Assembly: GCA_027922465.2 (NCBI GenBank)
Contig: BQMF02000058.1
Coordinates: 1,054,001-1,118,000 of the forward strand
Reading direction: 5' to 3'
DNA length: 64,000 nt
Source: Turritopsis dohrnii
Lineage: Eukaryota; Cnidaria; Hydrozoa; Anthoathecata; Oceaniidae
Shown here: one piece after another, positions 36,601 to 48,917 of the stretch
Position numbering within the stretch: the stretch's first letter is position 1
Layout: each line of letters starts with the position of its first letter
The notes under the pieces: generated by a model
Seen by the model: only the letters and a program-made list of their open reading frames with translations
Databases searched by the model: none
What the model was told of the DNA's origin: nothing
Program-made: the position numbers and the translations under genes

Positions 36601-39600
36601 ACAATATTGTAGTATATGATACATTAGTTTGAATATCTTGAACAATTGCTTTCCATTTTCACAATAATTAAAAAACCGAATTTGTTTTACTCTGGATGCA
36701 ACTAGTGATATATTCATACAAAAATGATGTACAGAATGAAGATCGTACCTTGCAGAGAATTCCTCAGTGCTATGAAATGGTTCTGCAAATGCTGCTAAAT
36801 CACCAATGAATGGTTTGGTATACTTTAGTTCCTAAAAGATTAACTGGCTGTTTTAGAATACTGTAATTATCTGAATGATCATTTAAAAAATGAAAAGTAG
36901 GTATAGTCAGTTTTGGTAATCATGCCGCACTTGTCATCATTCTGCACTTTTTAGAATACGAATTCTGAATTGTTTATACATCAGACTATTGTAAAAGTGT
37001 TAACTATTAATAGCAAAAAGGTTTTACGTAGTTTCTGTAAAAAAAGTTCCAGTTTTTCTTCAGCCGGTCATCCAGAAAACGTGTTTGTTCGAAAACATGA
37101 CTTTCGTTACCATATTGGCTTTCCGAGGAGAACAACAAACTTTGTACTGAAGGATTATGGGTTTGAAAGATCTCGTTAATTGCTGTACATTAGGAATCAT
37201 CCCTATACGTACGTTAACAGGAATAAAAATCAGAGCGAAATCTTCACGGGTGCCGTTTTATGTAGGTGCGGAATGAAAAGGGCGGAAAAATTACGAAGCC
37301 TTTGTAATCATTCCGCATTTTCCCTTGTTTATCAATTGCAAGAAAATCTCAATTCAGACACTTGCAAAGCGTTCTTTAATTTTACGTTGCTTGTTAACTT
37401 TTTTGCTCACATTCTGTCTTTCTTTTATTCCGCAACGAAGAAATAGTTTTTGATTGGAGAATAAAGAAATTCGATATATTTGATTGGGCAGGAAATTTGA
37501 ATAAAATATTCTTCCTTTAGCTATTAAACTCTTTTAATTTACGACATTGAAGGATAAGCAGGTCCAGTGAAGTTAATTATATTTCTTTAATTGAAATATA
37601 AATTATAAATTCTTCTACATTGAAAAATGGGTAAGGCTAAAAGACACCAAAAAGTAAAAACTAAATCGAAATACACGTGGACAGAAGAAGACATGGAGAA
37701 TGCACTTCATGAAGCAAAGTCAGTCCCTGGGGCAACAAAACGAGGCGTGGGGAAGAAGTATGGGATCGATGAATCTCTGATACGGTTCCCTTTAAGAAAA
37801 CTTGCGAACAACGAGGAGCTGAAAACACCAGGGCGGAGGTAATTCTTCAAATAATTTAAAATTTATATAAATTGCTCGTTTTAAGTAACCTCTTACTTCA
37901 ATTTAAGACCTGTATTCGACAAAGAAACAGAAGCACAATTGGCGAAGTGTATTGGTGTCATGTGTAACGTAGGGTTTAGTCCCGCCATTGATGATATCCA
38001 GGTAAAAGTCACTTCATTTATAAATCATCTGCTAGAATGAGAGACAATATTTCCAGTAAATCAACTGCGACGGGAGGCCTTAGAAACTGTTCTATCCATA
38101 TTTTTGTAGATTGTTCATCGATACATCGTCGAAAACAAGATCGTAACACCTCAGTTCGCAAGCCAAAAACCAGGGTACACGTGGATGAATAATTTCATGA
38201 AACGGAATAACCTCTCGAGAAAGAAAGCGGAGATGATTAGTGCAGCACGAAAGGTGAACACATCGAATCCGTTCATAATATATGATTTTTATGAGCAACT
38301 TGAAAAGGTTTGAATATCATTCCCTATTTTTTTCTTTTTTTTTTCTTACATATGGTCGTTCGGGAAAAACCTTGAACTTTATTTTTGCTAAACTCACATG
38401 TCAAATTTAATCCACCTTAATATTCTCCTTGTACATGAATCATTATAATGATCGAGTTTTTATTCTTGATCTTCCTTCTTAGATCTTGCGAGAAAATCCA
38501 GATATCGACGCTTCAAGGATCTGGAATTGTGACGAGAGTGGATTTCCCACTGATCCTCCTCAAGGAACTGTTATTTCGAAAAAGGTATGTTGCCGGTTTA
38601 GAATCATATATTTTGGAACTTCCGCATATAGGTCGTTGAGTGATTTTTGTCAATTCGGGGGAAAAAATCGGGTCCAAATTACAAAATAATAATTATCTAT
38701 CTTACACCGAATAGGGGCAACGTGCATTGAGGATGAGGTTCGGAGCCGGAAGAGAAAATATCACGGTGCTTGGTGTTTGCAACGCTGCTGGGGTAACGCT
38801 GGATCCCCTTATCATATTCAAAGGGCAGAACATGCAGTCGTCTTGGCTAGGAGATAAGGAACACACCCTACCGAATACTTGGTATGGCAAATCACTGAAT
38901 GGTAAGCATTAAGCATCATTAAATTCAATTTTAAGATTGAATTAATCAGGGGTTATGTTATTCACATACAGTGTATTTGGTAGAGTGGAGTTTCTTGATT
39001 TTTTTAGGATGGATGGAAACAGAAACGTTTGCAAAGTGGTTTTACATGTTTGCAGAACTCGTCAAAGAGCAGCCACTGCTGCTTCTTTTCGATGGTCACC
39101 TGACGCATGTTTCCATCAAAGTAATTGAGAAGGCTTTGGAAGAAAATATCATCATTTTGAAATTTCCTCCCCATGTCACCGATGTTCTTCAACCACTTGA
39201 CGTAGCTTTGTTTGGTCCGTTGAAGAGATTATGGTAAAAAATGCTGCATACAAGAATTTTCGAGCTGGGGATAAAGCAACCATTAACGAAAAGTGAATTT
39301 GTTAATGAAATATGCAAGTGTTGGACAAAGGCGATGAAGCCAGAAAACGCAATTGCTGGATTTGAGTCGACTGGTATGTTTAAAGATATAATAATATAGA
39401 GTGCGCGTCATCTTTGTCAATATTTATACCTGATTTCCTTTATAGAGTTGGGTCACCTAAGAGTTGGGTCACCTAACAGAGTTGTTTTTTGGTTTTAAGC
39501 ATATATCCTGTTAATGCGGACAAGTATCCTCGAAGCCGCTTGGATCCTCAACTACTTGTAACGTATGATGCTTGGAAAGAAAGTGGCGAGCCTCTCAACT

Positions 39601-42600
39601 GGGACAAGTTAGCTGAACGGTAGCTTTAGAACTGTAATGTTGCGTTATGTTTGTAATATCTTTTAAATTTAAATTATGCTAATTCTTGGCTTTCAGCAAC
39701 TACGAGGATGCTACAGAAACATCTACGGGAGTGCAAACACCTGCTGGATCAACGCCTAGCACTGGTCATGCACAAATAACGCCTGCCATGGCACCCGCGT
39801 CATATTCCCACAATCTTCTCGAACTAATAGGTCCATATCCTTTTGAAGCACCTGCTGGATTCAAATGGATTCCAAAGTGGGAATTAGCGCCAAACACTGT
39901 CTCGACTGTACCATCACCTGTCACCGAGCCCTTTGCAGCCTCCGCTATCGTGTCCACTCCAACTATCACGTCAAACCGCTCTTTCGAAAACCTTTTCCTC
40001 GATAAAGTGAAACCACTTAAGGTCAAGGACAGGAATATTAAACGAATGAAGCTGGATTTGCGCGCGCAGGTATATACATCCATAAATATCGAATCATAAA
40101 TATTTGCCTTCTCCGATACTCAAAATTATTCCTAAGCTCTCCTATGATATTCGACAACATGAAAATCTATAGGAAAAAGTTATTCAAGAAGCAGGACATA
40201 AATAAACATGACGTATTTCAAGCTAATGGAAAATCTTACTATTTATTTTTAGGTTGTTTCGCAGCAAGAACTTCTAGATGCTATGAAAGCAAAAGAACAA
40301 GAGAAGAAGGATAAAGAAGAAGCCAAAGAAGAAAGAAAACGACAAAGGGAAGAGGCAAAAGAAGAAAAGAAAAGAAAACAGCAAGAGAAAAAGAATGAAA
40401 AGAAGATAAATAAAAGATACGATGACCCATCCAGTGAAGATGAGGAAACTGACCATGATATTTATGACGAAGAACACTTTGAGGCAATGATGGACGATAA
40501 TGACGAAGATGCTGATGCTGATGTAGAAGAAAGAGATGATGACGGCATGATGATGCTAACGATGGAAGCCCTCTGGAAGCGGCTAAGTCCTCCTGTAAAG
40601 GAGGAGGATTTAATTGGAAAGTGGGTGGCGTGTATCTTCCAGCACGAAAAAGTTCCCTGCTTATACATTGGCCGTGTTCTCCGCCGTTTCTTGCTGGACC
40701 CCGATGGACCCATTTCGGGACTGGAGATTGTCTCGAGAGGAAATTGGGGTCAGCAGACGGCATTTTACGCCAAGGGAAGTCTGACATTGACACCTTTAGT
40801 GTTACAAATGTCATTGCTGGCCCATTACAGATGATACCTCTCAAGGGGCAGAAATGGGAGTGCCCAAGGTACACGGACATCTTCAAAATATTTGAGAATG
40901 TCAAGATTGACCGTGATTTTTTGTATAACAAATTTATTTCTAGCCAAAATTAAAGATATGTTCAGTATAAAAACATGTTGTGATACTATCTTTATTCAAT
41001 AAATGTAAATCATAACCATGCTTCTTTCTCGAAAAACTAGAAATGCGGAATGATTAAAATTTTACTGCGGAAAGCACATCTTAAAAATTACGCACTTGTG
41101 TTTGTAATTATTCCGCAGTCCAGAACAGTGCGGAACAATTACAAAAAAATGCGGAATCAATGGCGGTTTTTACTTGTAATCATTCCGCACCTCGTAGACA
41201 AGTTTTGATGGGAAATGGATTGGCTTACATTTAGCGACCACGGTTGGTTCGGAAAGTTCTTCCGAGCGATGTTAAAGTTAATTTTTTCGAAAAGTGCGGA
41301 ATGATTACCAAAACTGATTATACTGCTTAACACACTCATCTCCATATGCTTCTAAAATTCCTAAAAAGATTTTTAAATTTTCTGGTGCAAGAAGGCACTA
41401 GGGGCATTTTTGCTAACAAACCTATTAAAAATATACTTCAAAGACTGAAAAGCCTACATCATGCCTATATCATCATCTCCATCTTGTGGTCCTTTAATAC
41501 TGGCAAATGAATATATATCAGGCTCATTCAAGGCTGGAAGCTGATCTTTGAAAACTGCAGAAATTATTAATTTCCAAATTTTTAAATTGTTCTGCTGTGA
41601 AAGCATGTTGTAAACATAACCAATGAACTTTCTTCTTGAAAAACAGTTAGCTCTGAGAATCATTATATACAGGGATTTTTCCAAGCACTTTTGGTTACTA
41701 CCATTTTTCGTAGAGAAGATTGAGTTTGACAGTCCAGGAAGCTCTGCAATTTTAGAAATGTTAAGAGAGTTGGAAACTAAGATGTTTTTTAATTTCATTG
41801 AAAAACATGAAAATGAGTCCTACTGGTACCATTTTCGTTTTCATATTCTTTGGTAAGGTGAAGAAATGAATGCGTATAACAAAGGAAATTTCAAAATTAC
41901 CTTAGCAACGGTGGTCGTTCTCCCTAGCAACAGAATATATGGTGAATAATGGCCTAATTACTCTCTCAAAACATGTTTTTAAACACTACGCATTAAAGAG
42001 CTAAAAAATATTTAATTGACAGTGAATGATTGAGTTTCTTAACTCAATTCAAGATTGAGTTTTAACTACCGGTAAACGGTAGTTGGAAAGTGCTTGGAAA
42101 AATCCCTGATATACAGTAGTTATCTAAATGAGCACCCCAGAAAAATTTAATGAGTGCCTCATTAACGCGAAGAATTGAAAAATTTTTAATTATAAAATGG
42201 TTATCACGTTCTTGAACTGGTGTTTTTAAGATAATTTTATAATTTTACACATGTGACACACTGTACAAATTTTTATCAATTTTTGTTGGAACTTCTTGTA
42301 ATCTTGTCACAAATGTCTGTCCACTGTCCATTGTCAATTACTGAATACTGTTTACACTACAATCATGCTAGCTTTACAAACAAACAAACAATGGGAGAGT
42401 CAAAACTTTCAGGCCTGAGTATCTAAAAGGAGAATCAACGTCAAAATTACAACTTGATGTCACAGTTGCACTAGAATTTCTCCTTTTATGGAATGTCATA
42501 CCCATTCATGAAAATCATGAGCCAGTATCAGTTAGGACCACTCGACCAGAATTCGTCGCTAAAATAATCGTGATTTGTTATAAAGAATTGCCTCGATAAT

Positions 42601-45600
42601 TTTATTTTACTCTCCTTTTTGAATACATCCGATTGAATGATGACGATCTAGCATAGCAACCACATAGAAACATATCTCTAGGGAAAATTCGACACGGTAA
42701 ATTTTTTTTACTTTTGGGGTGCTGAAACTTTACGCAAAAACAAAACTTTTTACCGTGTCAAAATTTCCCTTTCGGCTTAGTTCTTCAGAAAATGAAGAAA
42801 GAAGAAAACTAACAATTTCTACATCTTCGGAGGAGTACCGCTTTTCTAGCGAACATTAGCATCAGTTTCAATAATGGTCGTAAAATTAAATTGCGTAATT
42901 GTGTGGCGTATCGACAAAACGATTATTAAAAGCATTAACATGACAATACCAAACATTACAATAATAAATTTTCGGGAAGCATTCGGAATGAATAATTCAA
43001 ACGAACGAATGGTTATTACATGCCTCACCAGAACATTATATGTTTCGTAATAACACACTCAGTCCTCCCTTTAACGTAAACTTAGTGTTCTAAGCAGTGT
43101 TTGATGGTATATTGTGCGGATATCTAATTTGAATAATTATGAGTCTGTCAATCAAAGCCGCATAGAGCGAAAGCACAGAAACGTTGAACATATACCTTAC
43201 CCACTATTGGCTTTGTGACATCGAAAAAACGCTACTCTGAGCAACTACGAATACGAATACGAACAACAGAATTTTTCAACGGTCAGAAAATCGTTAAAGT
43301 TACTTAGAACTGTTTACCAATAAAGTGGCTACCAATAATTTAATGTGTTTTTTGTGACGAAAAGTATTGAATGTCACACTTTTTTTAGAATGGCTCTTTT
43401 AGAAATTTAGTAGAAAGAATATCGCTTGAAAAATTGCTTGGTAAGAAAAGAAGGCCAACTAAATCCGACGGTGGTGGTGCGATCCCAACCCAAGCAACCC
43501 CTGAGTTACGCCACTGCCTACTTATTGGGGATCTGGAAACGAAGTTATTCAATCTGAATACGAAACAAGATGCCCTACCGGGCAGAAGGATTTCTGCAAG
43601 CTTTGCTGCTGAAAATGCCACAAAAATGCAACACTAGCACACTAGTCCTGCAAAACTAAGACAGTCACATCATTCAGCTCGAGAAGCATCAGCATTAAAT
43701 AAACAAAAATATTGATGCGACTGACAATATTCGTCAAGAAAGTCAGCCTACCATAACATAAAAAAGGGGCTTTTCTTTATGCTATCGCGGAGATCATTTA
43801 TGAAGATCTGTTTTTTTGTACGAATAAGCTGAATGATTGTTACTGGATACTTGCCACCCACGTACTCCAAAAAAGTGCATCGACACAATACGAAACTTTA
43901 ATTTAACCACATTAAATATAACGAATCCTATAAAAAGATTGTGTATACTGGCGGTAACCAACATATCCTATGGGCAGCACAAACTAATATATGAAGTTTC
44001 TATATTGATCTCCTCAGAATGAAAAATATAAATATCACAATAATAATTACTTAGAAATTAAAGCTCATATCTAATCTAAAAGTTAAAAAAAAATACAACA
44101 TACGTAGGGAGAAAAGCTGATATAGCCAGAATACATCCAAAAATTGCTACTAAATATAGTATAAATAGCTGTATAAAGTGCATATGTTGGTGATGTTGGG
44201 GAGGAGCTGAAAGGAAGCTAAGCTGAGCTTTAAAAATCCAAAAGCTTCTAAAAATTGACTTCAACCATGCATACAAATACAAAATACACGAAGGTCTTTC
44301 ATATTTAAAAAGGCTTGGAGCAAAAATAAAACAAGAAATACCTTTTCTTCCACACACCATCATGTATTCGCACTGTTTTCATATTTTAAACTTCAAGAAA
44401 ACTTCTTTCAAAAAACAGAATAACCACACTGTAATTTAATTTTGTGAACATGATAAGTTCCCAACAGTAATGCAATTCTTTACATAAAATTATAAGCTGT
44501 ATTAACTTCTTTTAAAGCCATATTTCCATCAAAGAAACTTTTAGCAAACTACACACGTTCTTTCGCTGCCATTTTTAAAACGTTTTGTGGACGATCACAT
44601 GGCATGGCGAAAATCAGCCAATAAACTGTCGCTATTGAAGTTAAGGTGGCTATATTAGCACCCTTTCGTAGAAATCGGGCATTATGCACCAATCACGATT
44701 GAGACGGCTTTTTTATGAACCAATGAAATTTGAGAAACAAATATGCGTAGGTTTGGACAGTAGATGAAAAAAAACGAAGAAAAACACGGACGATCGTAAA
44801 GTATTTCTTGCTTACGCAGAAATCCAAAAAAACAAAAAAAACACGAACGGAATCAAAGTATTCCTTGCTTACGCAGGAATACAAAAATTGAAAATCGCAA
44901 CGAACAAACAAATAATTAAAAGGTAGTTACATTTGAAAGGACTCTTTTTTTCTGACATACTGTAGCTTAGGGAAAGTGATATTCCTTGTTGTGGCATTTT
45001 GACGATTTTGCACACTGAAAACATCTGACCTTTATAGAAAGAACACCAGTAATAACATTCAAGACATAAAAAAGTGTAAAAAACAACACAACCACACTTA
45101 TCTTCAGCTTTTGATATTATTGTACAAAACAAACACAAGCGAAGCAAAATCTTTAACTCAAGATCTCTTACCTTTTAAGTAAATGGACAAAGAATATTGA
45201 AACAAGATGCCCTACCGGGCAGAAGGATTTCTGCAAGCTTTGCTGCTGAAAATGAAACAAAAATGCAACACGAGCAGCCTAGATTCGTCCTGCTAAACTA
45301 AAACAGTCACATCATTCAACTCGAGAAGCATCAGCATTAAATCAACAAATATGTTGATGCGATTGACAATGTTCGTCAAGAAAGTCAGTTATATTAACGG
45401 AAAAAAGAGGCTTTTCTTTATGCTACGGTAGAGATTATTTATGAAGATCTATTGGTACGAATAAGCAGAATGATTGTTACTGGATATTTGCCACCCACGT
45501 ACTCCAAAAAGTGCATTGACACAATACGAAACTCTAATTTAAGCACATCAAACATAATGAATTCTATAAAAAGATTCTGTGTATACTGGCGGCAACCAAT

Positions 45601-47247
45601 ACATCATTTGGACAGCACAATAATTATATAAAGTTTCTACATTGATCTCCTCAGGATGAAAAAGATATGTAATATCACAATAATTGTTACTTAGAAATTA
45701 AAATTCATATCTAATCTAAAAGTTAAAAAAAAACAACATACATAGGGAGCAAAGAGATATGGTGATATAGCCAGAATACATCCAAACATTGCTAGTAAAT
45801 ATAGTATAATAGCTGTATTAGAGTAATTATGTTGGTGATGCTGGGGGGAGCAGCTGAAAGGAAGCTAAGCTGAGCTTTAAGAATCCAAAAGCTTCTAAAA
45901 ATTGACTTCAGACATGCCTACACATACAAAGACACAAAGGTCTTTCATATTTAAAAAGGCTTGGAGCAAAAATAAAACAAGAAATACCTTTTCTTCCACA
46001 CCATGTATTGGCATTGTTTTCATATTTTAAACTTCAAGAAAACTTCTTTCAAAAAACCGAATAACCACGCTGTAATTTAATTTTGTGAACATGACAAGTT
46101 CCCAACAGTAATGCAATTCTTTATATAAAATTATAAGCTGTATTAACTTCTTTTAAATCCATATTTTCATCAAAGAAACTTTTAGCAAACTACACACGTT
46201 TTTTCGCTGCCATTTTTAAAACGTTTTGAAGACGATCACATGGCATGGCGAAAATCAGCCAATGAACTATCGCTATTGAAGTTAAGGTGGCTAAATTAAC
46301 ACCCTTTCTTAGTAGTCGGGCATTATGCGCCAATGACGGTACAGACGGCTTTTCTATCGACCAATGAAGTTCGAGAAACAAATATGCGCCGGTTTGGACA
46401 GGATGAAAAAAAAAAAAAACAGAAAAACACGGACGATCGTAAAGTATTTCTTGCTTACGCAGAAATCCAAATAACACAAAAAGTCACGAGCACCCTTCAG
46501 GTTCACTTTTCCGGAAACGAAAAAAAATGGCTGCAAACCTGTGAAATGTTTTTTTGTGAAAATATTTAAAAGTCGCCAGTACATATAAAGTCGTGAATCC
46601 TAAAAAAGCAAAATGTTGTGTACACAAAATATCTCGAAAGTCGTGAGAATTTTTGTGCTCCCGATCTTTTGTGCCTTAGTATTACGATGAACTACGTTAT
46701 CTCGACGAATTCTATTCACATATTCTCGGGTTTCATAGAAAAACACAAGTAATTTGTTCTGGACAATTTATTTATATTGACGTGAATGTACAAAGTAAAG
46801 AGTCCTAAGTTATATACAAATTAAATCAGATTGATAATTACTTTTTTCACGATTTTACAATACATTTCTCAATCTTGTATTCTCAAATCAGAAGAAAAAG
46901 TTGTGCATGCACTTCGTCGTGTGGCTGTCATAAAGTAGTATGACACTTTTTATCGCAAGTTTTGGTCGAGTGGTCCTAACTGAGTATGACTCTTTCAGAT
47001 GTGTGTTTTTTCTACTACATCATCAAAATCACAAAATAACTTTCCTCTCAGTTTCGTGAAAGTTACTTTATAGACTACATATTCAAATCCCAGGTGCGAA
47101 GGGATAAAAACTTGTAATGAAAATAAATAGGATTAAAAGGTGGAAATCATTATTAGCGACTTCTGAATTTCTTACCGGCTCTTTATTAGCATTTTCTTCT
47201 CCAAGGACTACAGAAAGGCACATCCAAGTTAATATCAGCCACATCAT
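28944..47247 (-). CDS. CANX: Calnexin, ER lectin chaperone
   Basis: Seventeen minus-strand exons join in frame to about 573 aa (human 592): 47,176-47,247, 36,749-36,831, 35,390-35,448, 35,177-35,241, 33,007-33,083, 32,770-32,920, 32,370-32,683, 31,068-31,181, 30,804-30,957, 30,549-30,623, 30,354-30,457, 30,221-30,269, 30,019-30,141, 29,583-29,690, 29,185-29,286, 29,088-29,111 and 28,944-28,991. The lectin domain includes [10 protein letters not shown] and [11 protein letters not shown]. The P-domain shows [16 protein letters not shown] and [18 protein letters not shown] repeats. [16 protein letters not shown] and [14 protein letters not shown] follow, then one membrane helix after EEKPWLW and an acidic cytosolic tail. 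It folds monoglucosylated glycoproteins in the ER. The signal-peptide exon ([16 protein letters not shown]) is inferred from phase and position across a ~10.3 kb intron and is the weakest part. The tail ends VQPSPT, without a dibasic RKPRRE-type ER-retention end. Confidence 0.95.
33512..35063. mobile_element. 1.55 kb TTAA-flanked TIR element in a calnexin intron
   Basis: The left terminus AGAGGCATTGGCCGGCTTAA and the right terminus, complemented, AGAGGCATTGGTCGGCTTAA differ at one base, and TTAA flanks both sides (33,508-33,511 and 35,064-35,067). No transposase ORF is present. The RR start and TTAA duplication suit a non-autonomous Kolobok-type element, though piggyBac remains possible. Confidence 0.8.
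35685..36415. repeat. Direct duplication of ~215 bp
   Basis: 35,685-35,895 and 36,195-36,415 align over their length, sharing ATATCTCTCTAACGGTTGA and the pattern TTTTGGGC...GGCTAT(A/G)ACA...CAGTTTTT.GAGC, at perhaps 70-75% identity. This is an old tandem duplication or two copies of a diverged repeat, in the calnexin intron between 35,449 and 36,748. Confidence 0.65.
36904..41320 (+). mobile_element. Complete pogo/Tigger-like transposon (Tc1-mariner superfamily)
   Basis: The left end TAGTCAGTTTTGGTAATCAT and the right end, complemented, TAATCAGTTTTGGTAATCAT are inverted for about 30 bp, continuing into CCGCACTT, and flanked by TA. Multiple extra copies of a TGCGGAATGATTAC-type motif occur in both orientations just inside the ends (37,265-37,320 and 41,040-41,190). 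The interior encodes a spliced pogo transposase on the plus strand. The element lies inside calnexin intron 1, opposite to the host gene. Confidence 0.85.
37627..40950 (+). pseudogene. Pogo-type transposase gene with in-frame stop
   Basis: Exons 37,627-37,838, 37,908-38,001, 38,110-38,307, 38,483-38,584, 38,715-38,901 and 39,008 onward join in frame. They encode an N-terminal psq-type helix-turn-helix, a second CENP-B-like HTH ([20 protein letters not shown]), then the DDE catalytic core with [33 protein letters not shown] and [22 protein letters not shown] at 39,235-39,237 follows LKRLW; the frame resumes without a shift for about 50 codons. Later exons (about 39,500-39,620, 39,699-40,068 and 40,253-40,830) encode a proline/threonine-rich linker, a highly charged KE-rich coil and a C-terminal domain that shifts frame near 40,780. 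The later splice junctions are not all resolved. Probably a recently inactivated autonomous copy. Confidence 0.75.
41670..42108. mobile_element. 439-bp hAT-like MITE
   Basis: The left end CAGGGATTTTTCCAAGCACT and the right end are inverted over about 30 bp with a few mismatches. CAGGG termini are characteristic of hAT elements. ATATA flanks both sides, but a full 8-bp target duplication cannot be confirmed. No coding capacity. Confidence 0.65.
43548..44890. repeat. ~1.3 kb repeat, copy 2
   Basis: It begins near AACAAGATGCCCTACCGGGC and ends with about two minisatellite units (44,765-44,880), the second strongly diverged. It is collinear with 1-1,320 from 43,820 onward and with copy 3 along its whole length. 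Confidence 0.85.
45198..46475. repeat. ~1.3 kb repeat, copy 3
   Basis: A direct repeat of copy 2, starting at the same AACAAGATGCCCTACCGGGC and ending with a single minisatellite unit (46,425-46,470). Copies 2 and 3 are separated by about 310 bp (44,890-45,197) that I cannot assign. Confidence 0.85.
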
Positions 47248-48917
47248 AATACCCCAACAAGCACAGATAGTAGCTTTCGATATCACTACCTCCGAGTTCT
47301 GGACCTTTTACCGCCTTATTCCGGCTGCACACTTACCATTTGTTTGAATCTTGAATGCACGAGATCTATGTAAACGAATCAATCAACATAGAATATTTAC
47401 TCTCATACCGTCGATAGATAACAATTTTTTAGTTTGCGCCATCAACTTGGTTTGTAGCATGTGGAGGTGTCGTGATCGTAGTGGTTGAAGTCAAGATCAG
47501 CAGCTGTTTCGGGAAAGCCAACAAGAAACTTTTCATCTTCAAAAGCCGTTCAAATGATTGCCATCGCTCTCTCTAATAAATCTATATTGAAAATTACAAC
47601 TTTATTATGGACATATGAGCGTTGATTTTTTATATTATCTAGAGTAAGTGCGCTTTGACCCCTCGTAAAACTTTCTTGTAGAAGAAACTTCAGCTTTTGA
47701 TTCCTTAATAGTGCATTACCATAATTGTGTTATTAAGTTAGAAAAGGACTCTAATGATAAATGAATAGCAATATGAGAAGATTTTAACTTGCATTATAGA
47801 CCTGCAGAAAGTGAAGATAAATCAATCAATCAAACTTTTGAAGAAAGAAGATTTGCAAAGCATTGTGGTATAGAACTACTGGGAAGTTCGGAAATGTCGG
47901 TTATTTTTACGCTCCGAAGAAAAGTTATTCAACAGGGAAAAAGTCTAATCTAATCCGTTGATTTTCAGAGGGCACGAACTGTTTTTAGATTAGCTGCACT
48001 GTTATATTCTATATGTCACTTATGGTTGATTTCAAACTTGTATAAAGTTTATTTTCTTGGAAATAGTAGAACATGTTTGACTGCTCTTCTTCACACTTCA
48101 TGATGCGATTTGTTGACCCTTTATTTTCCTAGCATTCATAAATTTTGTCATAAATGAAAAACTGTGATGTTTCAATTGGCTGGTGTGCAACCAATGCGTA
48201 TATAACTACTTTATTACTTTTCGATACTTTTCGACGGCTTCTGTATGACTTACTCATCTAATTCGTATATAATAATGAACTGTTTGAATAAAATAATATT
48301 AAAAAAGTTTTGAGGAACACTTGAACATCAATCAAATAAAACACAAATAACATGCGATAATGAGTAATAGGTAGAAATAAAATAAAGTAAATGCCAATAT
48401 ATATCTGGATTTCAGAAAATAAATGTGCCATTTGTGTGTACCTACTGATATTCCTTGAATTCTCTAAATTTTGACTGCAAATAATTTATGAATTAAGTAC
48501 ATATATAGTAAATGTAACTATTATTGACACAGATTTTAGGTAAGCTCTTTGTGAAATTCTGAGAAACTTGAAGAACTGAACTGAAGATATTAGCTAAGCA
48601 CTAAAGGAACACTTGATTAATCAAACAATTGATTAAACCCTTGTTGAATGCTGAATTCAATGAACTTCCAAATATAGGTGCAATTGGAGTTGGACAAAAC
48701 TAAGTAATGTTTGATTTGTTCCATTAATTAGATTCAGTTGCATATCTTTCTGGACATTTGAACACCTGTTGCCTTAGATAATGAAATATTTTTCTGTCTT
48801 TTATGAATGATTGTAGCCATTTTTCATTGCGTGTTATGCTGTCTATGTCATTCATATCTTCAGTAATTCTTATACTTAATTTTTTTCAACTACTTGCCAC
48901 AAAAACTGTTATTTAGA
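47248..48917. other. Divergent intergenic region between calnexin and PCF11
   Basis: No ORF or repeat of note. It must hold the calnexin promoter (leftward) and the PCF11 promoter and 5' UTR (rightward). A TATTTAG acceptor-like site just before the PCF11 ATG suggests an untranslated first exon. Confidence 0.45.

Larger units (their letters stand above)
42529..46982. mobile_element. CAGTTAGG-family TIR element, copy 2, composite 4.45 kb
   Basis: It has the same 20-bp terminus CAGTTAGGACCACTCGACCA as the 907-bp copy, inverted at the right end, and AGTAT on both sides (42,524-42,528 and 46,983-46,987). The outer 500 bp (42,529-43,025) and 350 bp (46,632-46,982) match the short copy. Between them lie about 3.6 kb absent from the short copy, including two tandem copies of the 1.3 kb repeat. 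Whether the extra DNA was inserted or deleted from the short copy cannot be decided here. Confidence 0.8.

Noticed and set aside
41455..41527. Minus-strand segment ending [12 protein letters not shown] with a good TTCTGCAG acceptor
   Set aside because: Considered as an acidic N-terminal exon of calnexin, but neither its start nor its possible GTAGGC donor matches the phase of the neighbouring exons. It might be a terminal exon of an unknown gene, but support is too thin.
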